DNA of 64,000 nt from Sulfurovum sp. (lineage in GTDB: Bacteria; Campylobacterota; Campylobacteria; Campylobacterales; Sulfurovaceae). Location of the stretch: NCBI GenBank assembly GCA_024637255.1, contig JAGXFO010000009.1:1-64000 (forward strand). The letters are read 5' to 3'. A program made the translations under genes and the position numbers. This document shows, one piece after another, positions 1-8,584 of this stretch. Position 1 is the first letter of the stretch; each line of letters begins with the position of its first letter. The notes beneath the pieces are model-generated. The model saw only the letters and a list, made by a program, of their open reading frames with translations, ran no database searches and was not told where the DNA came from.

Positions 1-95
1 ATCTATCTCTTTGCCCGTCATTGCGAGTGTAGCGCGGCAATCTATCTCTTTGCCCGTCATTGCGAGCGCAGCGCGGCAATCTATCTCTTCCATCT
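1..95. repeat. Tandem 39-nt copies of the dispersed repeat inside manC
   Basis: Two full 39-nt units and the beginning of a third are visible on the plus strand, each containing GTCATTGCGAG...GCGCGGCAATC. The unit length is a multiple of three, so manC stays open through the array. The two units differ at only a few positions. The array reaches the window edge, so its copy number is unknown. Confidence 0.85.
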
Positions 96-288
96 GATCC
101 AAAGCCAAAAAGTACTGCTCAGCATTTGAAACAATAAACTGGCTTTTACAAACCTTGCTATTTCTCTCAACAGTCAGTTGAAATAAAGACTTATTGGCGA
201 AAAGTTTAACAAACTGTTTTGGCATAAGTGTTCTGCTGATCGGCCATAGGCGAGTGCCACTACCGCCGCATAAAATTATGTTGGTCAT
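1..288 (-). CDS. manC: Mannose-1-phosphate guanylyltransferase, N-terminal part (runs off the left edge)
   Basis: Makes GDP-mannose from GTP and mannose-1-phosphate for surface polysaccharide. The 96 visible residues open with the nucleotidyltransferase signature CGGSGTRLWPISR (residues 7-19) followed by PKQF, as in ManC/AlgA/CpsB. The ATG at 286-288 lies 3 bases past the stop of the upstream glycosyltransferase gene, so the two are probably co-transcribed. Oddity: from residue 68 the reading frame enters a tandem 13-codon repeat (EIDCRAALAMTGK, then EIDCRATLAMTGK, then EID at the edge). This is the genome's dispersed GATTGCC repeat read in frame, and it replaces or interrupts the expected family sequence after QYFLALDQME. 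Whether the protein stays functional cannot be judged because the rest lies outside the window. The family call rests on the N-terminus only. Confidence 0.85.
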   Translation of the reverse strand, partial: MTNIILCGGSGTRLWPISRTLMPKQFVKLFANKSLFQLTVERNSKVCKSQFIVSNAEQYFLALDQMEEIDCRAALAMTGKEIDCRATLAMTGKEID

Positions 289-291
289 CTT

Positions 292-1413
292 TTATAGCCT
301 CTCTTTTTTAAATATCTCATATTTTTCTTCCACAAACTCTTTTATCTCTTTTTCAAATCTGTCTTTACTAAACTTTAATGCATGTTCTCTTATTTGCTTA
401 GGAATAAAATCATCATAATTATGCTCAAGTGTTTCGATTGCATTTAGCAGATCATCAACTGTTTGTTCTTGAAAATGCACTCCGGTAACACCATCTATCA
501 CAGTTTCTTTCGTCCCGCCTTTACCTAAACATATCACAGGGGTTCCACAAGCTTGAGCTTCTACGGGAGTGATACCGAAATCTTCTTCCGCAGCAAATAC
601 AAATGCTTTTGCTCTTTGCATCATATCTATCATCATTTCGTCACTTTGGTATCCCATAAGCTCTATGTTTTTCCCAGATTTTGCTTTTATTTTCTCCATA
701 TCTGGACCAGTACCTATGACTACCAGTTTTTTATCCGTTTTGCTAAAAGCCTCTACTATCATATCAATCTTTTTATACGGAACCATTCTTGAAGCGGTCA
801 TATAAAACTCTTCTTTTTGCTCACACAATTCAAACTTATTTACATCTACAGGTGGATAGATAACTGTACTCTCTTTACCATACACTTTTTTAATTCGTCT
901 AGCTATATAGTGACTATTGGCTATATAGTGATCCACACGATTGACTGTGCTCATATCCCACATACGGATTTTATGTAAAAAGTATTTTGCTAGTTTCCCT
1001 TTTAGGCCTGTGTCCAGACCACTCTCTTTCATGTACTGATGGTACAGGTCCCATGCATAACGAATAGGGGTATGAACATAGCTAATATGTAGCTGATTTG
1101 AGTGAGTCAAAACACCTTTTGCTACGGCATGAGAGCTAGAGAGTATCACATCATACTCACCCAAATCAAACTGCTCTATGGCAAGTGGAAATAGTGGCAA
1201 ATAGTTTCTATACTTATCTTTTGCTTTTGGTAGATTTTGAATAAATGAAGTATGTGCTATTTTTCCTTTTAAGATAATCTCTCTATCTTCATCACTCAAA
1301 AAATCTATTAGACTATATACTTCAAAATCATCCCAAATATTAGTAAAACTCTCTACACACTTTTCTGCTCCGGCGTATACGCTGAACCAGTCATGTATTA
1401 ATGCTTTTTTCAT
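292..1413 (-). CDS. GT4-family glycosyltransferase (WbaZ/mannosyltransferase-like)
   Basis: A retaining GT-B glycosyltransferase of 373 residues that would add a sugar to a lipid-linked oligosaccharide at the cytoplasmic face of the membrane. The N-terminal domain starts with HDWFSVYAGAEKCVE, typical of the WbaZ group. The C-terminal donor-binding half has SRMVPYKKIDMIVEAF and the EX7E-type stretch AAEEDFGITPVEAQACGTPVI. It sits directly upstream of manC, which fits a GDP-mannose donor, but that is inferred from context only. It follows the polymerase gene by 19 bases in the same orientation. The ATG at 1413 gives a family-length protein. Confidence 0.85.
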   Translation of the reverse strand: MKKALIHDWFSVYAGAEKCVESFTNIWDDFEVYSLIDFLSDEDREIILKGKIAHTSFIQNLPKAKDKYRNYLPLFPLAIEQFDLGEYDVILSSSHAVAKGVLTHSNQLHISYVHTPIRYAWDLYHQYMKESGLDTGLKGKLAKYFLHKIRMWDMSTVNRVDHYIANSHYIARRIKKVYGKESTVIYPPVDVNKFELCEQKEEFYMTASRMVPYKKIDMIVEAFSKTDKKLVVIGTGPDMEKIKAKSGKNIELMGYQSDEMMIDMMQRAKAFVFAAEEDFGITPVEAQACGTPVICLGKGGTKETVIDGVTGVHFQEQTVDDLLNAIETLEHNYDDFIPKQIREHALKFSKDRFEKEIKEFVEEKYEIFKKERL

Positions 1414-1432
1414 TCCTATACCCTTTTTAAAT

Positions 1433-2743
1433 CTATATTTTTTTTGGTAAATATAGAAATTTACTTAAAAAATAAAAAATACTAAATGCAACCATATTAT
1501 ATAATCCTTGTCCAAATATAATCATATTAACTACTAACGAAAAAAATAAAAGTAATAAAAAATATAAATATAGTGGATATAAAAATATATCTCCATTCAT
1601 AACTTTCTTTGAAATAAATCCAATTAGAAGACCTAATATCAGTGAAAAACCTATACCAAAAAAAGCGAAGTCATAATATATTGGACCAAATAAAGTATTG
1701 TATATTCCAGTTCTTACTAATATTTCAGAATTGTCTGCAAAGGAAAAAGGAATTTGTAAAATTTTATATATAAATTTGACAATTATTGCAAAGTTTTGTT
1801 CTCCAAGTAGCATTTTATCAGAGGTAAAGTTATCTACTAAATATAATAATTCGAAGAGACCATGAGTCATATACTGTATAAAATTTAAAATACCTAAAAT
1901 AAAAAAATAAATTAAATTTCCTTCATTTGACTGTAGCAATGTCACATATGAGTCTTTTAAGGGTAAAAAATAAGCATAAACAGAGATTTGAGTAGATTCA
2001 GAAGGCTCCATACCCATTAAGCTTGTTCGGTGGTCAAACATATAACCATTTAAGATAAAAAACAAAATAAGTAATACTGGGACAAGCAATGCTTTTTTGC
2101 TAATCATTTTAAACTCAAAAAAACCAAAAACAGATAAGTACATTAGAATCAAGAATAACCAAATCATAATCACAGATCTTGATCCGAATAAAATGCCATC
2201 AACTATAGGAAATAATGACAATAAAACTAGTGCTAAAAAATAAAAGATATTATGTGCATTAACTTTCCTAAGTAATAAATATAAAAATGGAAGAAGAAGA
2301 ACTAGTGGATAAAAAAATGATGATGTAACAGAAAAGGCGTTAAGACTTGCTTCGGCGAGAATATCTCTATTCTCCATCATATTTGCGCTGATGCTAGCAC
2401 CTCTGATATAGTATTTGTCTAATATTCTTAATATAACCCCAAAACTTGCTAATAATGATGCTATTATGAATATATTTTTTAGTGTTTCAATATTGATATT
2501 TACAGAAATAACTGTTGATTTTAGCCGAATTCCGCCCATCCCAAATATTAGACCAATAAAAAGAAAGAATATGGAGAATTCCACATACATCCAGCTATAA
2601 GGTGAACCAAGATATAGATAGTCCACAGGAGCTATTAGAATTAAGATGCCAATAAAAAGTATCCCCATAAGAAATATTGTTATCGGCGAAATAATTCTAA
2701 GCCTCAGCTGCACTCTTTTTTTCTGTAGGTTTTTAGTAGTCAT
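1433..2743 (-). CDS. Wzy-like oligosaccharide repeat-unit polymerase (multi-pass membrane protein)
   Basis: A 436-residue, very hydrophobic protein with about 10-12 predicted membrane spans and one larger soluble loop in the middle, containing the HRTSLMGMEPSES stretch. This topology, and the position between a flippase and a glycosyltransferase, fits an O-antigen/capsule polymerase that joins exported repeat units in the periplasm. Wzy proteins have little sequence conservation, so the call rests on topology and context. The start overlaps the flippase stop by 4 bases (ATGA), indicating translational coupling. The DNA is more AT-rich than the neighbouring pse genes, as is common for wzx/wzy. 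Confidence 0.65.
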   Translation of the reverse strand: MTTKNLQKKRVQLRLRIISPITIFLMGILFIGILILIAPVDYLYLGSPYSWMYVEFSIFFLFIGLIFGMGGIRLKSTVISVNINIETLKNIFIIASLLASFGVILRILDKYYIRGASISANMMENRDILAEASLNAFSVTSSFFYPLVLLLPFLYLLLRKVNAHNIFYFLALVLLSLFPIVDGILFGSRSVIMIWLFLILMYLSVFGFFEFKMISKKALLVPVLLILFFILNGYMFDHRTSLMGMEPSESTQISVYAYFLPLKDSYVTLLQSNEGNLIYFFILGILNFIQYMTHGLFELLYLVDNFTSDKMLLGEQNFAIIVKFIYKILQIPFSFADNSEILVRTGIYNTLFGPIYYDFAFFGIGFSLILGLLIGFISKKVMNGDIFLYPLYLYFLLLLFFSLVVNMIIFGQGLYNMVAFSIFYFLSKFLYLPKKI

Positions 2744-4017
2744 AATAATCCTTCATTTATGATCAAGATAGCTTCGATGAAACCAATTGTAAAAATAGCA
2801 ATATTCATATTTTTGAAATAAGTATTTAAATATTTTTGTAAAAAGAAAAGTTGTAATATTACGATTGCAATATAACTTACAAACCACGAAAGTGAAAAAA
2901 TTAAAATAACATTTGAAATAAAACTACTTAAGAACATAACACTTAACAAGAATATGCCTATACCAAAAATAGAAGAGTAAATTTGCAGTTTGCTTAAATG
3001 TTCTCTATAAAAAAGACCTTCTAATGAAGTTCCAATTGCCCATAAGGTAATGGTTCCTGCCATTAAACCTTGAATCAAAATATCTTGTTGGGGTACAGCT
3101 AAATGAAAAGGAATATCATATTTTTCAATTACTTCCAATCCCAGTATAATAAAAAATCCAATAAATAAGACCATAGAAGCTATAGCAACAATGTAACGAT
3201 CTAATTTTTCAGAAGAATATGTATAAATTTTACGAAAATTAATAACAAGTGCAAACTGGTATGCAGCCAATGCAATTGCAGCCCAACGAAAATAAAGAGA
3301 AAACACCCCAACGCTTTCAAATGATTCGAAACTGCCCAATAGAATTCTCGGTAAATTTACAAAACCTATAGCCAACAGACTTGATATCATAATAGGAAAG
3401 CCCCTCTGAATAAAAAGAAAAAAGTTTTCTTTCTTTAACTGAGTCCTGTCGCTAATGAGGAAAAACAAGATAATTGAAAATACAATTGTGAAAAAAGGAA
3501 AAACAAGTAAAAATTCAAGAGATTTAATCTCTTGAAATATTGAATTAAATACAAGAAGTAAAATAACAATATAGATAAAACTCTCAACAATGCTGGCATA
3601 GGCTCCTCTATCTTTAGCTTTCAGATAGGCACTTAAAACAAATTGTCCTATAAATACTCCTGTAAATCCTAAAATATAACTTATACGCGAAGGTTCAAAA
3701 AATATAATACTGATACTTCCAAGAATTCCCAGAAGTAAAGATATGAGAAGAGCATAAAATAGTGTGGTATTGATCAGGCCATTTGTTTCATGTTTTATGA
3801 TTTCAAATGACAATACGCCCCCTGCACCAAGAGACAAAAATATACTTAGCATCATTGCAAAAGAAAGTGACCATTCCAATAAACCGTAATTACTTTGAGA
3901 TAAAACAGATGCTGCTATCAGCGGAGCAAAGAGTACAGCACTTTTACTAGCACCAAATAGTGATAAATATAAAATATATTTTTTCAAATTAACACTTTTT
4001 ATGCACAATTTTTTCAA
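2740..4017 (-). CDS. Wzx-like polysaccharide flippase (MATE/MOP superfamily)
   Basis: A 425-residue integral membrane protein with about 12 hydrophobic segments spread over its whole length. The N-terminus (LFGASKSAVLFAPLIAASVL) resembles the start of the polysaccharide transporter family, in which the first helix carries small residues and a Gln/Ser-rich loop follows. It would move the lipid-linked repeat unit across the inner membrane. The start overlaps the acyltransferase end by 29 bases; the only methionine near the N-terminus is the one used. It is translationally coupled to the downstream polymerase. The family call is based on topology, length and position. Confidence 0.7.
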   Translation of the reverse strand: MKKLCIKSVNLKKYILYLSLFGASKSAVLFAPLIAASVLSQSNYGLLEWSLSFAMMLSIFLSLGAGGVLSFEIIKHETNGLINTTLFYALLISLLLGILGSISIIFFEPSRISYILGFTGVFIGQFVLSAYLKAKDRGAYASIVESFIYIVILLLVFNSIFQEIKSLEFLLVFPFFTIVFSIILFFLISDRTQLKKENFFLFIQRGFPIMISSLLAIGFVNLPRILLGSFESFESVGVFSLYFRWAAIALAAYQFALVINFRKIYTYSSEKLDRYIVAIASMVLFIGFFIILGLEVIEKYDIPFHLAVPQQDILIQGLMAGTITLWAIGTSLEGLFYREHLSKLQIYSSIFGIGIFLLSVMFLSSFISNVILIFSLSWFVSYIAIVILQLFFLQKYLNTYFKNMNIAIFTIGFIEAILIINEGLL

Positions 4018-4756
4018 TTATTTTTTTTGACCTTACTTTAGTATATTTTTTATAGGCTTCGTCGTAGTCCAGCGGTATATGACGTAATGATTGATTAGCA
4101 TATAATCCTGGTTTCTGCAGAGATTTAGCAATTGTTGCATGCGATCCAATTGTTATGGCATCTGAAATACAGATACCGGGGTTAATCACAGTTGCTGATC
4201 CTATATAAACATTATTACCTATCTTAATTGAGCCATCTATTCTAAATCTATCTTTGCCAGTTGAATTATGAATATATCCATGAGTCCACAATTGACTGCT
4301 TTCGCCTGCAAGGATAGAGTGTTCCCCAATATAGATTGGCCGTGTACAATCAATGGTATGCTTACTGGTAATCTTTGATCCAAATCCTATTTTCAGAACT
4401 GACTTTCCCCAACTTATTGGAGGATTTGCTCTTTTTATGGTATTCATATTGCCAATGGCAGCAGAATCGTTTAAAACTATATAAATAGGCCCGGTAATTC
4501 TATTTAAATTTTGAATATAAGCTTTTGATTTCATTTTAAGGTAAGGTGAATTAATAAAATTAAAATGACCAATCCGTGTATTATCGTACAAATCAACTTT
4601 ACTTGTTAATATATATGAAAACCCTATATATACATCATTTGCAATTTTCCATCCAAATAGTTTTAAAATATAATTTTTAATTTTACTTGGAGGAAAAATG
4701 AAACAGAAAAAGGCTATTGATTTAATTTTCATAGATATATTCTTTGAGCCCAGCAT
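3989..4756 (-). CDS. Acyltransferase with hexapeptide-repeat left-handed beta helix
   Basis: A 255-residue protein whose second half shows the isoleucine-rich hexapeptide pattern of O-acetyltransferases (IKIGNNVYIGSATVINPGI, ITIGSHATIAKSL). The family transfers acetyl groups from acetyl-CoA to sugars. Here it probably decorates the surface glycan. The N-terminal 80 residues include a short hydrophobic stretch (SIAFFCFIFPP) that could hold it at the membrane. The reading frame overlaps the upstream transferase by 35 bases from Met1. Met9 at 4732 is an alternative start that shortens the overlap to 11 bases, and neither has a strong ribosome site. An A8 run lies near the 3' end. Confidence 0.75.
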   Translation of the reverse strand: MLGSKNISMKIKSIAFFCFIFPPSKIKNYILKLFGWKIANDVYIGFSYILTSKVDLYDNTRIGHFNFINSPYLKMKSKAYIQNLNRITGPIYIVLNDSAAIGNMNTIKRANPPISWGKSVLKIGFGSKITSKHTIDCTRPIYIGEHSILAGESSQLWTHGYIHNSTGKDRFRIDGSIKIGNNVYIGSATVINPGICISDAITIGSHATIAKSLQKPGLYANQSLRHIPLDYDEAYKKYTKVRSKKIIEKIVHKKC

Positions 4757-6068
4757 CTAAAATAGCTTGAACTATTAAGTCTAAATTATCTTGCTGTAAG
4801 CAGTTTGGATTTGATACAGGATCAGTAATCAGCCCTTTGTAACTTGATGCAACTAATTTTTTGATTAAGTTTCTTTTGTCATTTATATTTGCTGGTGTAA
4901 ATTGGTTATTCTTTGTTAGTGAAATTACATTATTTATCTCTTTTGGATTTTGTAGAATATTACACCCATTAAAACCTTTAACAACACTTGGACCTAGGAG
5001 ACCCAGAGGCTTACTTACTAGGATGCATTCAATGGCAACTGTACCCGTGACAGTAACAACTAGTGTGGAAAGATCAAATATATCTTTCATGGGCGTATTA
5101 CTATGTAAAGGAATAATATTGTTTGTATTTTTTACAACCTGAAGTAATGCTTCATTCATTTCATATTTTGACTTAGGATTCGTTTTGATGACCAAGTGCC
5201 AATCTTCAGGCAATGCAGCAGCAAGTTCTTTTGCTAATTGTGTTTGGTTACGAAACTGATTCCCCCACACATCTAAGTTTGCTTCTGGCTGCATCTGTAG
5301 AGGATAAAGTATAATATTCTTGGTTGGTAGTTTTTGGTTGCTGCTTTCTGCCAACTTATCCCATTTTCTTAATGTATTTTTAACTTTCAAATCCTGAGCA
5401 AGTTTACGCAAAGGAGAAGGAGTATTATAAATTTCTCCTTTAAAAAAAGATGACATAATTGTCCACTTGTCTCTAATTGAGCCAGCAGTAGGATAACTAC
5501 TATTTGTTCTTTCTACTTTTTTCATATAGTCAGGTACAATTTTTCTATCACTAATATTTTGAATTAAAAGATCACACTCTTCATCAGACAAAATCTCATT
5601 GGATCCATTAAATGGTTCTTTAGTATCGTATGCAAAAAATGAAAATCTTCCAATTGGATAACTAGTACTGGATGGATGCAAATATAAAATATTATTTTTT
5701 TTGCAAATATCTATAATCATAAGTTCATGAAAAAGTGTCGATTCACCAATCACCAAATTAGGCTTGACATCAGTTATGATCTTCATAAATTCTTTATAAT
5801 AATATGAGTAATGATGATTGGCCCCATTAAAGTAATTGATTATTCTATCTGTTGTCTGTATAAAATCAAAGATACTTTGGCTATCTTCTTCATTTTCTAA
5901 TTGTAATTTTGTTGCTGGATAAGGTACTTTATAGACATTAGCAAAAGCAGGAGCAAATGTGTGATTTTGAATCAACCAAAATATTTCATGTCCATGTTTG
6001 CTTAATTCTTTTGCAATCTGTTCCCAGAAATAAGTTTTATATCTATTTTCTACAAATAATATTTTCAT
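4722..6068 (-). CDS. Capsule-synthesis-type glycosyltransferase, candidate nonulosonate transferase
   Basis: A 448-residue soluble protein. The first half looks like a Rossmann-type sugar transferase domain (MKILFVENRYKTYFWEQIA). The second carries LYPLQMQPEAN near residue 255 and VVTVTGTVAIECIL near residue 337, motifs seen in Capsule_synth/KpsS-related transferases and in several sialic or pseudaminic acid transferases. Its start overlaps the pseI stop by 4 bases (ATGA), making it the first gene after the pseudaminic acid pathway. From this I infer that it may transfer pseudaminic acid from CMP-Pse. The donor is not shown by the sequence, and another capsule sugar is possible. Confidence 0.6.
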   Translation of the reverse strand: MKILFVENRYKTYFWEQIAKELSKHGHEIFWLIQNHTFAPAFANVYKVPYPATKLQLENEEDSQSIFDFIQTTDRIINYFNGANHHYSYYYKEFMKIITDVKPNLVIGESTLFHELMIIDICKKNNILYLHPSSTSYPIGRFSFFAYDTKEPFNGSNEILSDEECDLLIQNISDRKIVPDYMKKVERTNSSYPTAGSIRDKWTIMSSFFKGEIYNTPSPLRKLAQDLKVKNTLRKWDKLAESSNQKLPTKNIILYPLQMQPEANLDVWGNQFRNQTQLAKELAAALPEDWHLVIKTNPKSKYEMNEALLQVVKNTNNIIPLHSNTPMKDIFDLSTLVVTVTGTVAIECILVSKPLGLLGPSVVKGFNGCNILQNPKEINNVISLTKNNQFTPANINDKRNLIKKLVASSYKGLITDPVSNPNCLQQDNLDLIVQAILDAGLKEYIYEN

Positions 6069-7102
6069 TTAACCATATCCATTTTTATAGCTGTACCTTT
6101 TTCAAGATCCATTGTTGCCTTTTTCCCAAGAATATCTTTCAAATACTTAGGATGCAACCCATAACCAGGCCTAACAGAACGTACATTTTGTTCAGTTATT
6201 ACGTCACCAGCTTTAATATCTTCAGCCACATAAAGGCTTCTGGAGAACTGTCTACTCTGTTTCTTCTTTTCTGTCATACTGTAATCTACTTTTCCAATCA
6301 GTTTTTCCGTATCTCTAACCGCTTTAATCATCTCACCAAATTCTTTTTTATCTAAAGAAAAGTCAGCATCTGCTCCACCTATAGATTTGTCCAAAATAAA
6401 ATGTTTTTCTATGACTTTTGCCCCTAAAGTCACTGCAACAATTGGAGCAGTTATACCAAGAGTATGATCAGAAAAACCACTAATTACCCCAAAAGTTTCA
6501 GCCAAATTTGGAATTGTCATCAGGTTTGCATCTTCTAACGCAGCTGGATAAGCCGATGTGCATTTGAGAAGAATGATGTCATTGTTCCCTTCGGCTCTAC
6601 AGATGTCTACAGCATCTTGAATCTCATCGATAGTTGCAATACCTGTTGAGATGATAATAGGTCTTCCTTTACTCGCTGTATATTTTATAAGCTCATAATC
6701 GGTTATCTCAAAAGAAGCAATTTTATAAGCAGATGGATTGAACTGTTCCAAAAAATCAACAGCTGTTTTATCAAATGGTGAAGAGAAGATATCTATGCCT
6801 ATCTCTCTTGCATAATCAAACAGCTCTTTATGCCATTCCCAAGGAAGATAAGCTTCTTTATATAAATCATACAGTCTCTTATCGTCCCAAAGCGTTCCCC
6901 CTTTGATAATAAAATCCTCGTTGTCGCAATTAAGAGTAATAGTATCTGCTGTATATGTCTGAAGTTTAATAGCATTGGCTCCTATCTCTTTAGCAGCCTT
7001 GATTGTCTCTCTTGCAATCTCGATCTTTCCACCATGGTTGGCGCTCAGCTCCGCGATAATATAAACACCATCTTTTTCTAAGTCAAAATGTCCGATTTTC
7101 AT
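6065..7102 (-). CDS. pseI: Pseudaminic acid synthase
   Basis: Condenses 2,4-diacetamido-altrose with phosphoenolpyruvate to give pseudaminic acid, the fifth pathway step. The 345-residue length is normal. The NeuB-type TIM barrel begins YIIAELSANHGGKIE and contains KLQTYTADTITL, SSPFDKTAVDFLE, ISTGIATIDEI, GFSDHTLG and EKHFILDKSIGGADADFSL. The C-terminal antifreeze-like SAF domain follows (SLYVAEDIKAGDVIT...VRPGYGLHPKYL). It overlaps its upstream nuclease gene and its downstream transferase gene by 4 bases each, so the order pseH - nuclease - pseI is tightly coupled. PseI versus the sialic acid paralogue NeuB is decided by the neighbouring pseB/C/F/G/H set. Confidence 0.95.
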   Translation of the reverse strand: MKIGHFDLEKDGVYIIAELSANHGGKIEIARETIKAAKEIGANAIKLQTYTADTITLNCDNEDFIIKGGTLWDDKRLYDLYKEAYLPWEWHKELFDYAREIGIDIFSSPFDKTAVDFLEQFNPSAYKIASFEITDYELIKYTASKGRPIIISTGIATIDEIQDAVDICRAEGNNDIILLKCTSAYPAALEDANLMTIPNLAETFGVISGFSDHTLGITAPIVAVTLGAKVIEKHFILDKSIGGADADFSLDKKEFGEMIKAVRDTEKLIGKVDYSMTEKKKQSRQFSRSLYVAEDIKAGDVITEQNVRSVRPGYGLHPKYLKDILGKKATMDLEKGTAIKMDMVK

Positions 7103-8127
7103 TTAGTTAGCTCCTTGTTGAGTTCTTCTTGTGTGGGTAACATATTTTTAAACTCCTCTGGGAGTTTTTCTTTAACTGTATAAGTCGATACACCCATTGG
7201 TTGCACTACATTTTGCAAAGCATACTCAACCTCTAAGCCATCTTTATCCGTACAAAGAATTATCCCTATCGAAGGATTTTCATGAGGCATTTTAACCTTG
7301 TTATTTAAAACATTGAGATAAAAATTCATCTTACCGGCATATTCTGGCTTGAACTTTCCGACTTTTAACTCTATGGCAACAAGTGCATTGAGTTTTCTAT
7401 GAAAAAATAATAAGTCTATAAAATATTCGTTTTCACCCAAAGATAATTGATATTGATTGCCAACAAAACTAAACCCATACCCAAGCTCTAATAAAAATCT
7501 CTTAATATTCTCTATCAGAGCGTTTTCAACTTGTCTCTCATGAACATCTTTGGATACTTCTAAAAACTCTAAATTGTATTCACTTTTTACAATATCTATA
7601 GCTAACTCTGAAAGATGTAACGGCAAAGAAACTTCAAAGTTGTTTGATTTTTTTTGTTTATCGTCTCTCCCAAAAAGATTGGTTTTGATATGATGAGTCA
7701 GCACATTTCTATTCCAACCATACTCTATGGTATTTTTAATATAATACTCTTGTGCTTGTTCATCTTTACACTTTTCAAAAATAAGTATATTTTGTCCCCA
7801 AGATATTTCTCGCACAAGCTGTGCGAGTTTTTCTTTGTCCTTGTATGATAAATAAAAATTTCTCATTCTCCAAAGATTGGAGCTAGAATATCCACTTTTC
7901 TCTCCAAACTCATCAATCAAATCTTTACTCATTTGCTCTACCACGGATTTACCCCAACCCAAACCCTCTTGCTTTGTAACTATCTCTTTGCCTATCTCAA
8001 AATACAATTCTATCATTAGCCCATTGGCTGAAAGTATCGCTTTTGATTTGGCACTATAAATTTTTTGTTTAAGTTGGACTAAAAAACCTTTGTAAGTAAT
8101 GTCGATCTGCATATCAACATTTTTCAT
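7099..8127 (-). CDS. DUF1016 (YhcG-type) PDDEXK nuclease inside the pse operon
   Basis: A full-length 342-residue DUF1016 protein. The N-terminal half is the helical winged-helix part (LYFEIGKEIV, GWGKSVVEQMSKDL, SSSNLWRMRNFY, ISWGQNILIFEKCKD). The C-terminal half is the PDDEXK nuclease fold with YFIDLLFFHRKLNALVAIELKVGKFKPEYAGKMNFY split over strand D and the ELK triad. The family is usually found near restriction or defence genes and is not part of sugar synthesis. Here it overlaps pseH by 14 bases and pseI by 4, so it is translated with them. Met6 (8112) is an alternative start that would remove most of the overlap. A frameshifted relative lies at 14143-15185. Confidence 0.85.
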   Translation of the reverse strand: MKNVDMQIDITYKGFLVQLKQKIYSAKSKAILSANGLMIELYFEIGKEIVTKQEGLGWGKSVVEQMSKDLIDEFGEKSGYSSSNLWRMRNFYLSYKDKEKLAQLVREISWGQNILIFEKCKDEQAQEYYIKNTIEYGWNRNVLTHHIKTNLFGRDDKQKKSNNFEVSLPLHLSELAIDIVKSEYNLEFLEVSKDVHERQVENALIENIKRFLLELGYGFSFVGNQYQLSLGENEYFIDLLFFHRKLNALVAIELKVGKFKPEYAGKMNFYLNVLNNKVKMPHENPSIGIILCTDKDGLEVEYALQNVVQPMGVSTYTVKEKLPEEFKNMLPTQEELNKELTK

Positions 8128-8584
8128 TTTTCAGCTCCATGCAAATAACTGCTTTTTCATTTATGATTTTCTTGTCTATTTCTTGAAAATTAAATGAATG
8201 ATAAAGAAAAACTGCTTTTTCATTATCTTTTAAAGCCCCAGCTTTAAGTTTTGAAACTTTTAGAACTTCAAAAGCATATTTTATTATTTCATTCATTATG
8301 ATTTTACCTTTTGCTCGTAAATTTGGATTGGCATATAAGCCAAATTCACAACTATCTTTTGTAATATCTGTAAAATCAATAACACCAATAGATTCAGTTT
8401 CATTTTGCAGCAAAAAATATACTTTGTCTTTTCTGTTGTTTAACGATTCAATAAACTCAACATGATCTTTCAAGGCAATCTCATCATCTGTGTACATCCA
8501 TTTTCTAACATCTGGATGATTTCGCCATTCTAAAATCATCTTTTTTTGCCCTAAAGTCAAATCTGTAAAATTAATAAGTTTCAT
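8114..8584 (-). CDS. pseH: UDP-4-amino-4,6-dideoxy-AltNAc N-acetyltransferase
   Basis: A GNAT-fold acetyltransferase of 156 residues that acetylates the C4 amino group made by PseC. Visible are the N-terminal LILEWRN-type motif (MILEWRNHPDVRKWMYTDDE), a central IGVIDFTDI strand and the acetyl-CoA loop region NPNLRAKGKIIMNEII. PseH in Helicobacter and Campylobacter has the same WRN...V..WM/F opening. It overlaps pseG by 4 bases upstream. Its 3' end is overlapped by the nuclease gene rather than by pseI. Confidence 0.85.
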   Translation of the reverse strand: MKLINFTDLTLGQKKMILEWRNHPDVRKWMYTDDEIALKDHVEFIESLNNRKDKVYFLLQNETESIGVIDFTDITKDSCEFGLYANPNLRAKGKIIMNEIIKYAFEVLKVSKLKAGALKDNEKAVFLYHSFNFQEIDKKIINEKAVICMELKNEKC

